From Bacteriovoracaceae bacterium (lineage in GTDB: Bacteria > Bdellovibrionota > Bacteriovoracia > Bacteriovoracales > Bacteriovoracaceae): DNA of 64,000 bases. The position numbers and the translations under genes are program-made. Location of the stretch: positions 37,527 through 101,526 of the forward strand of contig JAMPXB010000012.1 of the NCBI GenBank assembly GCA_023701435.1, in the 5' to 3' direction. Each line of letters starts with the position of its first letter. The first letter of the stretch is position 1. Positions 19,270-28,577 of this stretch are shown here, piece after piece. Under the pieces are notes generated by a model. The model saw only the letters and a program-made list of their open reading frames with translations, searched no databases and was not told where the DNA came from.

Positions 19270-20645
19270 GCTTGACCTCCCACTAAGATTTCATCCACTT
19301 TGATCGGAGGCTGCCCTACTGTTGTAGGAATACTGCCGCTTACCGAGCCACACATACCGGCCATCAATTGAAGGTCTTTTCCGACCATGGAAATTTTTGA
19401 CATGATATCCGGACCAGTTCCAATCAAGGTTGCACCTTTAACTGGTTTAGTAATTTTACCATCCTCAATGAGATAAGCTTCCTGGACTGAAAAGTTAAAC
19501 TGCCCTGTAGAAGGGTCAACTGAACCGCCGCCCATTTTTTTAGCATAGATACCATTTGGTACAGCTCCTATCAACTCCGCGAGTTCATACTCACCGCTTT
19601 GAATAAAGGTATTTCTCATTCGGGAGGCAGGAGCATATTTGTAAGATTGTCTGCGGGCCGAACCAGTTCGTTTATGGCCGGTCTTCAGCTCACCTAACCT
19701 GTCGGATATAAAGTTTTTTAAAATACCATTTTCAATGAGGGTTGTTCTTTGGGTCGGCATTCCCTCATCATCAATCGACAAGGATCCCCAGGCACCGGCA
19801 ATCGTTCCATCATCCAGCGCTGTCACGGCTGAATGGGCAATTTGCTCACCCATTTTATTCCAGAACACACTGGCCTTTTTTTCTACAGAAGTTGTTTCCA
19901 ATAAATGACCGCAGGCCTCATGGAAAATAACGCCGCCAAAACCATTATCGATCACCACTGGCATTTTGCCGGCCGGGCAAGGAGAAGCATAAAGTGTGGT
20001 GGTGGCCTGCTTTAAAAGATTTTCACAAACTTCTTCAGTATTGAGTTTTTCAATAAATTCCCAACCCCCAATCGCACCAGGTCCGTAGAATGCTTCCGTT
20101 TGAAGATTTCCATCTTTCATCACTAAATGATGAAAAAGACGAATATAAGGCCTCTCTTCAGTAGCAAAGAGTCCTTCTGAATTATAGACTTCAATCAGTT
20201 GTTTTTTCTTGGTGAAGTTCAACATGACTTGGGAAACTTTTGAATCTTTCCTTAGTCTTTCATCAATATTTTTTAAATAAGATAATTTGTATTTGGCATC
20301 AACTTCTTTATCAAGCATTGTCGGAATCTTGGGATATGAGAGCTTTTCAAAGTTAAGGGTTAAGTCTTTACCTTTTCCGTTTATCCTGGCCCCAAGAAGA
20401 TTGGTAATCCGTAAAAGCTCTTCTCGATCAGTTGAGTTTGTATATCCGTAAAGGGCCTGCTCATCATGAATCAAACGTATACCAATACCAAAGAGAGTTC
20501 CCGACTGACTATCTTCAACCCGTGAGTTTTTAAATACCATTCCATCATTAAATGTTCTTTCCACAAAAACATCGACGAAATCCGCACCCGCGCTGATTCC
20601 AGCCGCGATAACATCATGGATAACTTGAGGTTGTATTAATTGCAT
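19266..20645 (-). CDS. tldD: TldD family metalloprotease, catalytic subunit
   Basis: A 459-residue metallopeptidase. The zinc motif HEACGH, within GVIFHEACGHLLETTSVEKK, is intact, and the C-terminal DPSTGQFNFSVQEAYLIEDGKITKPVKGATLIGTG block is typical of the family. An AGGAGAAATT ribosome site precedes the ATG at 20645. It is the first gene of the tldD-pmbA operon and forms the catalytic half of the TldD/E complex in the cytosol. Confidence 0.93.
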   Translation of the reverse strand: MQLIQPQVIHDVIAAGISAGADFVDVFVERTFNDGMVFKNSRVEDSQSGTLFGIGIRLIHDEQALYGYTNSTDREELLRITNLLGARINGKGKDLTLNFEKLSYPKIPTMLDKEVDAKYKLSYLKNIDERLRKDSKVSQVMLNFTKKKQLIEVYNSEGLFATEERPYIRLFHHLVMKDGNLQTEAFYGPGAIGGWEFIEKLNTEEVCENLLKQATTTLYASPCPAGKMPVVIDNGFGGVIFHEACGHLLETTSVEKKASVFWNKMGEQIAHSAVTALDDGTIAGAWGSLSIDDEGMPTQRTTLIENGILKNFISDRLGELKTGHKRTGSARRQSYKYAPASRMRNTFIQSGEYELAELIGAVPNGIYAKKMGGGSVDPSTGQFNFSVQEAYLIEDGKITKPVKGATLIGTGPDIMSKISMVGKDLQLMAGMCGSVSGSIPTTVGQPPIKVDEILVGGQA

Positions 20646-20699
20646 AATTTCTCCTGAAAGAAGAAATTATATAAGAAGTGGAATCAGATGACACCCGGG

Positions 20700-21215
20700 T
20701 TAAAGCAGTGTACTTTGGTCACCCATTCGACGTAGCTCTTCTTTTTTAGAGGAAGAGAGTCCGGTTTCTACCCTGATTAGTTCATCTAGTTTATCAAAGC
20801 TTTGCGACCAGCCCATTTCACATTCTTTGGCACTTTTCTCGTCAGGCAAGCCCCGCTGGTTAATTTTAACTTCGGTCCCCCCAAGCTTGGAGTTAAATTC
20901 AATGGAGCTCTCAAGACTCTTATAGAGCGGCTCTCCATTGGGTTTTGAAATTAATTCATCCCATTGCACAAGCTTTCTTCCCGGATCAAATTCCCTGAAA
21001 TGACCAGTACAAATATAAACGCCATCTTGACCAGTATGTTCATAGCGATAACGACCTCCGATCTTCGCTTCAAACTGAGGAATCCGAAGAGTCATTCCTT
21101 CCGGTGCCGCCCATTTTTCAAGGAGATCGGCACGCACAAAATAATTAAAAAGTGTTTCTCGATCAATAAGAAAGAATTTAGTTAGCTGTATTTGTTCACT
21201 CATCTTTTCCCCCAT
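20700..21215 (-). CDS. SRPBCC/AHSA1-type ligand-binding protein
   Basis: A 171-residue START-like protein. It opens with TKFFLIDRETLFNYFVRADLLEKWAAPEGM and contains GGRYRYEHTGQDGVYICTGHFREFDPGRKLVQWDE, the AHSA1 pattern, and ends with a helix carrying the usual GWSQSFDKLDELI. Such proteins bind hydrophobic ligands or Hsp90-like partners; the ligand is unknown. Two starts are possible: 21215, with AGGAGA upstream, and 21203, with GGGGGAAAAG. Confidence 0.85.
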   Translation of the reverse strand: MGEKMSEQIQLTKFFLIDRETLFNYFVRADLLEKWAAPEGMTLRIPQFEAKIGGRYRYEHTGQDGVYICTGHFREFDPGRKLVQWDELISKPNGEPLYKSLESSIEFNSKLGGTEVKINQRGLPDEKSAKECEMGWSQSFDKLDELIRVETGLSSSKKEELRRMGDQSTLL

Positions 21216-21357
21216 TTGTTTCTCCTAAGGATAGGCCTGAAACCTGGAATGTAATGTGACACTGAGGCTATTCAGAGTAAAAAGATAAAGATGCCGCTTT
21301 CAATGACTTCCAGGCCTATTCCTCCTATTTTTTTAGCAGTAAAACATCAGGAGTTGT

Positions 21358-22653
21358 ATGACTAAAAAAACACCTCAAATAAATAGGAAAATTCAGTGTC
21401 TGGAACAGGTCGCAGAATTTCCACTCCTGACCGCTTTATTAGGGAGACGCTCCAGAAGATTTGCCGCCGGCGCCAAAATTGAATCAGGTCCATTTGCCTT
21501 TGAATCAAAAAAGAAAGTACAACCTCTTACGGAACTAGAACGGGCCTTAATCGTCTCAAGCATGGCCGGCAATACTGGTTGGAGTCATCTGATACCTTAC
21601 AATCAAAAATACGCACCTCATCTGCCCAATTACGCCGGTAGCGCTGGTGCCAGAACCTTCCCTTCGGCTGCAGGATTTCATACCAGCGATTTATTCTTCA
21701 CGGACGACACAGGGGTGTATTATCTTTCCACCAAAGATGCACCGGCCAGCGAACATAAGCAGATGTCTGCAGACATCGCTGTGGATGAGTGGCTTGACCA
21801 AACCCGCAAGCGAACAAAAAAATTATCTGACCAGCGACTTCAAATTCCCAATGAAGAGCCTCATGTAGAAAGTCATAACCTATGGGTCAGCAACACCCCT
21901 GGTAGCCTTTTTGCTATACCTGTCGTGGATCTTGCGCAACATTCGCTTCTCAATCTTTGTTATCTGGTTCAGAACGGATACGGAATTATAGACGATATCA
22001 ACAAAGAGCAGATTCCTGGTTTAGAGAGGTTCGATAAACTTATTGATCTGAAGTCTCCCTATCCACTTTCATACTTAGAGCAAATAGCTTTTGGAGAGGC
22101 CACGGTAGAAATTTCCACCTCATGTTATGCGGGAGCCTTATTGTTGCAGGCAATGGGTCTGGGAGGATGGATGTATAATGGAGTGGACCGACATTCTGTT
22201 TTTGGAGTGAGCGGAGACACTCGAAATAAAGGTCTAGGGTTTCTTGCCGACACTCATCAGGACTGGAATTTTCCTAACCCCACTGGGCTTCCGGGGATTT
22301 TTGAGACAATGTGTCCACCCCACTATCCAGACATGCGTGCAGCAGTGAAAGCAGTAGTCGAAAGAAAATATGGGAAAGATGGTCCGTTTAATGAAGCTAC
22401 ACCCGGACCATGGAAAGCAACACCGGAGATTCGCAAGAAAGCGGCACCTCACTCCGGTGAATTTATTGATTGTGTCGCCACTATGGCCCAATATGTTTAT
22501 GACCGTTTCGGTAAATTTCCGGCATCAACTCCGTCAGCCTATTGCATGATGTATTTGCAAGCGTTTCATTTAGACACAGATTTCTATGATCACTTCTACC
22601 GACCAGGTTCATATCTTCAAACTCATGCCAATCATCAGCAGGACTGGCATTAA
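21358..22653 (+). CDS. Large nitroreductase-like protein, function unknown
   Basis: A 431-residue soluble protein without a signal peptide. Near the N-terminus, LLGRRSRRFAAGAKI followed by LTELERALIVSSMAGNTGWSH resembles the RRSxRxF start of nitroreductase-fold FMN proteins. Late in the chain, YAGALLLQAMGLGGWMYNGVD resembles their C-terminal AQNLLLAAxALGLGG segment. It is about twice the usual nitroreductase length, with a long insertion in the middle and an extra C-terminal domain. FMN binding is an inference. It is monocistronic, with a possible promoter in the 140 bases shared with the divergent SRPBCC gene. Confidence 0.5.
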   Translation: MTKKTPQINRKIQCLEQVAEFPLLTALLGRRSRRFAAGAKIESGPFAFESKKKVQPLTELERALIVSSMAGNTGWSHLIPYNQKYAPHLPNYAGSAGARTFPSAAGFHTSDLFFTDDTGVYYLSTKDAPASEHKQMSADIAVDEWLDQTRKRTKKLSDQRLQIPNEEPHVESHNLWVSNTPGSLFAIPVVDLAQHSLLNLCYLVQNGYGIIDDINKEQIPGLERFDKLIDLKSPYPLSYLEQIAFGEATVEISTSCYAGALLLQAMGLGGWMYNGVDRHSVFGVSGDTRNKGLGFLADTHQDWNFPNPTGLPGIFETMCPPHYPDMRAAVKAVVERKYGKDGPFNEATPGPWKATPEIRKKAAPHSGEFIDCVATMAQYVYDRFGKFPASTPSAYCMMYLQAFHLDTDFYDHFYRPGSYLQTHANHQQDWH

Positions 22654-22656
22654 TCA

Positions 22657-23385
22657 TTAGTCGAAATTATATTGAAGGGCGGAGAAGAAATAATTGAATT
22701 GAGAAAAGTTATAAACTTTTTCATTATCTACTCCCCCTTCCAGCATTCGATAGCCAAGGTTCCCATGGAATTTTGGAGTAAAGTAGTAACCGCTCATGAG
22801 TGCTATATCGAAGGCACGTCCTTGAGGAGCGGCCAGTCCGTCGAAATCCAGAGCGACCCGAAAACCATTATCCCGTTTGTATTCTGAAGCGAGATAAAAG
22901 AGCGGAACTAATCCGGTATTCTTTTTAAATTTGCGGACATTATCTTGCTTAAGCTCAACCAAAGCATCGCGAACCTTTAAGGTCGCACCCAATCTTAAAC
23001 TCCAGTCTTTTTGATCAATCAATTGATAGAAGTAACTTCCTCGATAGGAATTAAAGGCATATTCAGTATGGATCTTTTCATTGGCATTAAAAGTCACACT
23101 TTGGAATTTGATCTCTTTTGAATAAACCTTGTCTCCCTCAAGTTTTAAAGGAGCATAAAGGAGGCGAAATCCGTGTTTGGATTTAAATTTATGTGAATAA
23201 CTTATCCGGTGATAAAAATTGGAATCATCAAATGAAGGGGCCATATTGAACAATGTTCCCTTATCTCCGGGAATTTTGATCTTGTTGTATGAATTTTCAA
23301 CTATTCCTAATTCAAGATTAAATTCGGCTGCTACAGTCAAATTGGAAAAGATTAAAAAAATAAAAATTGCCGCTGTATTCAACAT
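22657..23385 (-). CDS. Exported outer-membrane beta-barrel protein, unknown
   Basis: A 242-residue protein with a signal peptide (MLNTAAIFIFLIFSNLTVAA) followed by alternating amphipathic strands and a C-terminal aromatic ending QYNFD. This is the pattern of a small outer-membrane barrel. TTAGGAGAAACA precedes the ATG. It converges on the nitroreductase-like gene with only three bases between stops. No specific family was recognised. Confidence 0.7.
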   Translation of the reverse strand: MLNTAAIFIFLIFSNLTVAAEFNLELGIVENSYNKIKIPGDKGTLFNMAPSFDDSNFYHRISYSHKFKSKHGFRLLYAPLKLEGDKVYSKEIKFQSVTFNANEKIHTEYAFNSYRGSYFYQLIDQKDWSLRLGATLKVRDALVELKQDNVRKFKKNTGLVPLFYLASEYKRDNGFRVALDFDGLAAPQGRAFDIALMSGYYFTPKFHGNLGYRMLEGGVDNEKVYNFSQFNYFFSALQYNFD

Positions 23386-23543
23386 TGTTTCTCCTAAAAT
23401 TATACAATAGAAGAATTTACATTGAGCGAAAAGACAATTTCTCTCAATGCTTTTTTAATATCTTAAGCTTCAAAGACGTCCTGCAAAATGACCTCTTCAT
23501 CCTCACGGCTATGATCATCGTAATTCATCAGTGGGAGACACAA

Positions 23544-24332
23544 ATGAAAACTACAAACTTTATCATTGTTCTAATGGCCATGGTCATAGCAAGTTGTACA
23601 ATAAAAACGAAACCGAACGTAAAGGTCAGTGGAGATGAAAAGTCAGAGGACACTATTGCCCTTGAAAAATGGGAACGCCTGTTTCAAGAGAATGCTCCTG
23701 TTGCGCAAATGGACGTTCACCTGGTGGGTCTTCATCCAATGAAAGATTATCCCACCCACCAAATGGAGGCCCATCACTTCTGTAGACAAATGAATGAAGA
23801 CTTCGCTCAATGTGCCCTTTTTGACGGTAATTCCAAAGAAGCAAACCTTAATGGAGTGGAATATATTATTTCTGAGAAATTGTTCAATACCCTTCCAGTG
23901 AAAGAAAAGAAATTCTGGCATCCTCATAACTATGAAATTCTCTCCGGTCAACTTACCGCGCCGGGACTCCCGGCAGGGGCAGAAAAGGACTTAATGAGAA
24001 AGACAATGAACTCTTATGGGAAAACTTGGCATGTGTGGAACACTGGCCATTTTTCCATGAATGATGCGACCAGCTTGCCGACTGGGGAGCCAGCACTGGC
24101 ATGGTCTTTTAACCATGATGGTGAGGTAAAACCAGAACTTGAAAAAAAACTGGAGAAAAAATTTGAAATCAGCTTCAAAGACCAGCGTCGTCGAAGAAAG
24201 GAGCTGGTCAAAGATGCCCACCCACAAGTCGGTGTAAATGATTTGAAGAAAAAGTTTCCCGGAAAACTAGTTGATATTCCTGGGGTTCAAGATAGTAAAA
24301 CGGCCCAGGCCCAAGAAGCGAAAAAGCGTTAA
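23544..24332 (+). CDS. DUF1264 (OBAP-like) lipoprotein
   Basis: A 262-residue lipoprotein: MKTTNFIIVLMAMVIASC ends in a lipobox with Cys at residue 18. The mature part carries the DUF1264 pattern: VGLHPMKDYPTHQMEAHHFC, EDFAQCALFDGN, GVEYIISEKLFNTLP, then YGKTWHVWNTG. The family includes plant oil-body-associated proteins; its biochemical role is unknown. GGGAGA at 23533 supports the ATG at 23544, although the frame is open further upstream. Confidence 0.82.
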   Translation: MKTTNFIIVLMAMVIASCTIKTKPNVKVSGDEKSEDTIALEKWERLFQENAPVAQMDVHLVGLHPMKDYPTHQMEAHHFCRQMNEDFAQCALFDGNSKEANLNGVEYIISEKLFNTLPVKEKKFWHPHNYEILSGQLTAPGLPAGAEKDLMRKTMNSYGKTWHVWNTGHFSMNDATSLPTGEPALAWSFNHDGEVKPELEKKLEKKFEISFKDQRRRRKELVKDAHPQVGVNDLKKKFPGKLVDIPGVQDSKTAQAQEAKKR

Positions 24333-24333
24333 T

Positions 24334-24378
24334 AAAACCTTCCCCTGTTCAAATGCCAGGGAAAGGTTTTTCTTTTTT
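24334..24378. terminator. Bidirectional terminator between DUF1264 and OsmC genes
   Basis: A hairpin with arms AAAACCTTCCCCTG and CAGGGAAAGGTTTT (one mismatch), followed by a T-rich run on the plus strand and preceded by an A-rich run. It lies exactly between two convergent genes. Confidence 0.75.
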
Positions 24379-24967
24379 ATGAAAGCACTGGTTTGTTAAT
24401 TTTAAAATCAACTTTCACAGGGACACCTGCCGAAATCATTTCATATACCGGAGAAAACTTAATCAAATCTCTCAGCACATCTTCCTTCGCATCAGTTTCC
24501 ACATTAAAAGTGATACGAATTTCTTTAAAGCCTCTTCGGACATCGCCTAACCCTAAAAAGCCCCTTAAATCCAGATCACCTTCCATTAATGAGTTTAAGC
24601 TTTTAATCGTAATGCCTCTAGCCGCTGCATGGTAAGCGATAGTCGTTGTGATACAGGCAGAAAGAGCATGAAGAACAAACTCCACCGCATCTGCGGCCTT
24701 ATCTGTTCCAAGTAAAACCTCCGGACCATCTGCCTCGATAGTGAATCTTTCTTTTCTGTCGGTATACTCTTTTCCCGCCCCATAAAAGGGCTTGATGACT
24801 GTTCGATTGAAAGCACCACTGACCCAATCATTCTTTGCGCGGAATTTAAATGTAGCAAGCTCAGAGTTCTTTTTAATTCCCTCAATGGTTGAATTCAATG
24901 CATCCAGATTGACTCCATTCAGTTCTTTCACCGTTCTTTTGGTGGTCTCTTGCATTTGGGGTTCCAT
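24377..24967 (-). CDS. OsmC/Ohr-family protein (OsmC-like, long N-terminus)
   Basis: About 196 residues. The OsmC core is present: EVLLGTDKAADAVEFVLHALSACITTTIAYHAAARGI, with the reactive Cys in SACITT. The expected second redox Cys in the C-terminal half is not present, so classical two-cysteine peroxidase chemistry is doubtful. I chose the ATG at 24967 because AGGAG lies just ahead of it; the frame extends to 24997. It is a probable thiol or hydroperoxide stress protein. Confidence 0.78.
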   Translation of the reverse strand: MEPQMQETTKRTVKELNGVNLDALNSTIEGIKKNSELATFKFRAKNDWVSGAFNRTVIKPFYGAGKEYTDRKERFTIEADGPEVLLGTDKAADAVEFVLHALSACITTTIAYHAAARGITIKSLNSLMEGDLDLRGFLGLGDVRRGFKEIRITFNVETDAKEDVLRDLIKFSPVYEMISAGVPVKVDFKINKPVLS

Positions 24968-25078
24968 ACCTACTCCTTGTTTTAGGTGTACGGACATTAT
25001 AGAACGGAACCCTGGCCCTGACCTTGGAGTGGCGAGGGATTTAGATACTATTAAATAGGAGTAAATTATTTAGAATGC

Positions 25079-26800
25079 TCAAAAGATTTTTTCTCTGATA
25101 CTCCAATAGTGTTTTTGCTTACGTGCGATAATGAACAGAGGACTACGAAATTTCTTTTGTGATGTAATGGCTTCCTTAATATTATTTATGAATAGAGGCT
25201 GCTCTGGTAGACGATGATGCATCCGAATAAAATTAAAGTAAAAAGCGCGACAATCCTCTTTAGTATTCAGATAAAAATATTCTTTTAATACCTCCGCATC
25301 AGCATCATAGTAATGCACTTCCAGCCGCGCCTGGCCTTTCTTGTCATAACTGCCTTGAAGAAGCATCGAATCCACCCGCATCACATGAGCATCTTTTAAT
25401 GACATGGCCTCTTTGAGCTTTTTATCATTATCCACAAGTATATGGTGGCATGAACAACAACTTCTGGCAGCGATGTCATTTTCCTCTCCACACTGGTCAC
25501 ATCTTTTAAAGCGAAAACGAAAACCACAATTTTCTACTTCCAACGTTTGAGGATTTTCAAAAGCTCCCCGGCACTTGCGTCCATAATGTTCAACCAATAC
25601 GCCATCAGCATCACATAGACCCCAGAAGGAATTTACCACACCACACTGAGGACAAATCACTTCGACTGTTTGTGACTGACTATTGGGACGATCCTCCTCA
25701 ATCAAGGGTGAATACAGATCATGTCCTTGACCAGTAAAGTCTAAAATCAGGCAATCTTCCTTACCCGGACTTAATCGAAGTCCTCGTCCAATGATCTGCT
25801 GATACAAGCTCACAGACTCAGTAGGTCTCAAGACTGCAATGACATCAACGTGAGGAGCATCAAAGCCAGTCGTTAAAACGGAGACGTTCACTAAAAATTT
25901 AAGTTTTTGCTTTTTGAAGGCGGTTATTATTTCATCTCGTTCCTGAGCAGGCGTCTCTCCTGTCACCAAGGCCGATACCAAAGCAGGAAGACTTTGCATA
26001 ATTTCAATGGCGTGATTCACAGAGCTCGTAAAGATCATGACCCCTTTACGATCTTGGGCCATCTCAATAATATTTTTTATAATCAGAGGTGTAATTCGGT
26101 TTTGATCCTTCAACACCGCCTCAATTTGATTTTGCACAAAGCGCCCACCTTCCAGTTTTAAACTGGAAAAATCATAACAGGCCACGGGCGAATCAATTTT
26201 AACCGGCGGGGTGAGAAATTTATTTTTAATCATATACCGAATCGAAAGCTCAAAAAGGCATTTCTTAAAAAAGCGATCTTCCTCAGTCCGTTTAAGCTTC
26301 TTTTGTTTGTGATACTGATAAATCCATCCTAGTCCAAGACGATAAGGTGTTGCGGTAAGTCCTAAAATACAGAGACCCGGATTCGTTTGCTGAAGCTTGG
26401 TAATAACCTGCAGGTACTGAGTATCCTCATCCATAGAGACCCGGTGACATTCATCAATGACTAGCAGTGAGAAGTTGGCAAAAAATTCAACCGGCGCCCG
26501 CGCAATAGATTGAATACTGCCAAAGATAACTTTTTGGTCCATCTCCTTCCGGTTAAGACCAGCAGAATAAATTCCGGCTTCCATGCCAAAAGAAAGGTAC
26601 TTTGCATGATTTTGTTCCACCAATTCCCGAACGTGCGCCAAAACTAAAACACGACCACGGGCGAGCCGGGCGAGTTCTGCGATCACCAGACTTTTGCCGG
26701 CACCGGTGGGCAAAACGATAACAGCAGGAGATTTCTCCTGACGAAAATGTTGTAAAGTCGCCTGAACTGCTTCTAATTGATATGGCCGAAGGTCATACAT
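25079..26800 (-). CDS. radD: RadD (YejH) superfamily 2 DNA repair helicase
   Basis: A 573-residue helicase, close to E. coli RadD over its whole length. It starts LRPYQLEAVQATLQHFRQEKSPAVIVLPTGAGKS (Walker A about 31-38) and has DECHRVS, LTATPYRLGLGWIYQ, LVNVSVLTTGFDAPHVD and RPTESVSLYQQIIGRGLR. The C-terminal zinc-finger segment contains CPQCG, CGFRFRFKRCDQCGEENDIAARSC. RadD helps RecA-dependent repair and radiation resistance in E. coli. It is probably monocistronic. Confidence 0.92.
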   Translation of the reverse strand: MYDLRPYQLEAVQATLQHFRQEKSPAVIVLPTGAGKSLVIAELARLARGRVLVLAHVRELVEQNHAKYLSFGMEAGIYSAGLNRKEMDQKVIFGSIQSIARAPVEFFANFSLLVIDECHRVSMDEDTQYLQVITKLQQTNPGLCILGLTATPYRLGLGWIYQYHKQKKLKRTEEDRFFKKCLFELSIRYMIKNKFLTPPVKIDSPVACYDFSSLKLEGGRFVQNQIEAVLKDQNRITPLIIKNIIEMAQDRKGVMIFTSSVNHAIEIMQSLPALVSALVTGETPAQERDEIITAFKKQKLKFLVNVSVLTTGFDAPHVDVIAVLRPTESVSLYQQIIGRGLRLSPGKEDCLILDFTGQGHDLYSPLIEEDRPNSQSQTVEVICPQCGVVNSFWGLCDADGVLVEHYGRKCRGAFENPQTLEVENCGFRFRFKRCDQCGEENDIAARSCCSCHHILVDNDKKLKEAMSLKDAHVMRVDSMLLQGSYDKKGQARLEVHYYDADAEVLKEYFYLNTKEDCRAFYFNFIRMHHRLPEQPLFINNIKEAITSQKKFRSPLFIIARKQKHYWSIREKIF

Positions 26801-26932
26801 ATTGGGGTCCCGAATACAAAACTGTGTCAGTAAAGCATGCTTTATAATTAACTTTCAGTCATGCCATTTTTCACGAAAGTGTTAAACTTAAACTAACAAT
26901 TCTCTCCGGGGAAACCGGTAAAGGTAACAAAC

Positions 26933-27279
26933 ATGAAACTTGTCAGACTAGTATATGCCAGCAAAATCCAGATGGACCCTGCCGACTCATCAGTGCTTGT
27001 CAAAATCCATGAATCATCTTGAAAAAAACAATCTGAAGGCCGACATTACCGGCATGCTCTTCTTTGGGAATGATTATTTTGTTCAGTGTCTGGAAGGAGG
27101 GCGGGATGTCGTGAGCAAACTCTTCGGCAAAATCAGCAGTGATAAAAGACATTCAGAGTTCACTCTCCAACAAAGAAATCAACAAGAAATTTTCGACTTC
27201 GGATGATTTTAATCCTTATACCATGAGTGCTGAAAGCGCATATTTATTTCTACTCGCGATGGCAGAAACTCGCTCTTAA
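26933..27279 (+). pseudogene. Broken BLUF blue-light sensor
   Basis: Three frames in succession resemble a BLUF domain. The first begins MKLVRLVYASK (BLUF Tyr) and stops after KIHESS. The second continues EKNNLKADITGMLFFGNDYFVQCLEGG (BLUF Gln in YFVQ) through KRHSE. The third reads SLSNKEINKK, then FNPYTMSAESAYLFLLAMAE to a TAA at 27279. The first frame change is at about 27015-27025 next to a run of A. Near the second change (about 27150-27165) roughly 35 residues usual in PixD-type proteins are also missing. Flanking genes are intact, so this looks like true decay. Confidence 0.75.
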
Positions 27280-27288
27280 ATAAGTATA

Positions 27289-27316
27289 AAGTGCCCCTTC
27301 TTGAACGGGGGCACTT
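27289..27316. terminator. Hairpin terminator between the BLUF remnant and the pirin gene
   Basis: AAGTGCCCC and GGGGCACTT form a perfect 9-bp stem with a short loop, with T-rich sequence on both sides. It can serve both convergent transcripts. Confidence 0.7.
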
Positions 27317-27323
27317 CTTGTCC

Positions 27324-28199
27324 CTAGTTGGATATTGGGAGGGGAATCCTTTCATCATCACCTGGGACCTGCGAAAAAGTTCCATCAATCCATGCTTGTT
27401 TTGCCTTTTCAATTTTATCCTTGCTGCTTGATACAAGATTCCACCAAATATATCGGGGCTCAGGAAAGCTCTCTCCGCCGATGAGGGCGAATCGAGCATC
27501 AGCGGAATATTCTATCTCAATGCCTGAGTCGATTTTGAAAACAATCATCTGAGTCTCATGGAACTCCTTACCGTCAACTTTGATGGAGCCATGTACAATG
27601 TATAAGGCATGTTCATGGCCCTTCTTCTCAAACACAAAAGTCCCTGTTTTAGAGGCGGTCATTACCATGAAAATCATCGGACTATAGCTTGATAATTTTG
27701 AAGCTTGCCCAAAGGCCTCACCGGCAATGAGATTAATTGTCAGTGAATCAGTTGTAATTAGCGGTATGTCCGACTTTTCATAATGATGAAATCCAGGAGC
27801 GCAGTCCTCTTGATCTTTGGGTAAAGCAACCCAAAACTGCAGACCATGAATAGTTCGGTCCTGAGTTCTTGCCAGCTCCGATTCTCTTTCAGAATGAGAA
27901 ATTCCACTTCCGGCCGTCATCCAGTTAACCTCACCAGGAACAATTAACTGTTCCGTGCCCAAGGAGTCCCGATGTAAAATTTCACCTTCAAAAAGATATG
28001 TCAGAGTAGAAAGGCCGATATGGGGATGTGGTCTCACATCCATGCGGTCCTCTGGTGCTTTAAGCAGCACCGGGCCCATATGATCAAGAAATATGAATGG
28101 ACCTACCATCCTCTTTTGAGCGCGAGGTAAAATTCGTTTTACTGGAATGCCAATATCACTATTTTTCGCTTCGATGATAAGTTCAATTTCGTTTTTCAT
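27324..28199 (-). CDS. Pirin family protein
   Basis: A 291-residue bicupin. The N-terminal metal site HPHIGLSTLTYLFEGEILHRDSLG is intact and is followed by VNWMTAGSGISHSER, the pirin signature. The C-terminal cupin is less conserved. Bacterial pirins may act as quercetinases or bind metabolic enzymes; the role here is not known. It is the third gene of a yceI-osmC-pirin operon; its ATG overlaps the osmC-like stop by four bases. Confidence 0.9.
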   Translation of the reverse strand: MKNEIELIIEAKNSDIGIPVKRILPRAQKRMVGPFIFLDHMGPVLLKAPEDRMDVRPHPHIGLSTLTYLFEGEILHRDSLGTEQLIVPGEVNWMTAGSGISHSERESELARTQDRTIHGLQFWVALPKDQEDCAPGFHHYEKSDIPLITTDSLTINLIAGEAFGQASKLSSYSPMIFMVMTASKTGTFVFEKKGHEHALYIVHGSIKVDGKEFHETQMIVFKIDSGIEIEYSADARFALIGGESFPEPRYIWWNLVSSSKDKIEKAKQAWIDGTFSQVPGDDERIPLPISN

Positions 28200-28573
28200 A
28201 TCGCCTTTGATTCAATAATAGTTTTTCTGCCCAAAAAATTATGCATCGGACATTTGTTGGCAATTTCCATCAGTTTCGCCCGTTGCTCGTCATCAAGTTC
28301 ACCAATCAGATTAATTTCTCGACTGATGATGTTCTCATTTTTTTCACTAATGATTTTGACGTTGGTTAACACATCAACGAGTGGCCAGTTTTTTCTTCTG
28401 GCATACATCATCACCGTTATGCTGGTACAGGCCCCGAGGCTGGCCTCCAGCAGTTCATGTGGATCAGGCCCATCATCATTACCTCCGGCGCCTTTAGCGG
28501 CGTCGGAGATAATAGTATGTCTAAGGTTTGTAATCTCAACACTAAAATTGTTAAGCTTTTTTACCTGCATCAT
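28196..28573 (-). CDS. OsmC family peroxiredoxin-like protein
   Basis: About 126 residues starting MMQVKKLNNFSVEI. The core GPDPHELLEASLGACTSITVMMYARRKNWP contains one conserved redox Cys, and ANKCPMHNFL contains the second, so the two-cysteine hydroperoxide reductase centre seems intact. The frame extends upstream into the yceI gene, but the ATG pair at 28570-28573 lies five bases after the yceI stop and is the likely start. It is co-transcribed with yceI and pirin. Confidence 0.85.
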   Translation of the reverse strand: MMQVKKLNNFSVEITNLRHTIISDAAKGAGGNDDGPDPHELLEASLGACTSITVMMYARRKNWPLVDVLTNVKIISEKNENIISREINLIGELDDEQRAKLMEIANKCPMHNFLGRKTIIESKAI

Positions 28574-28577
28574 ATAG

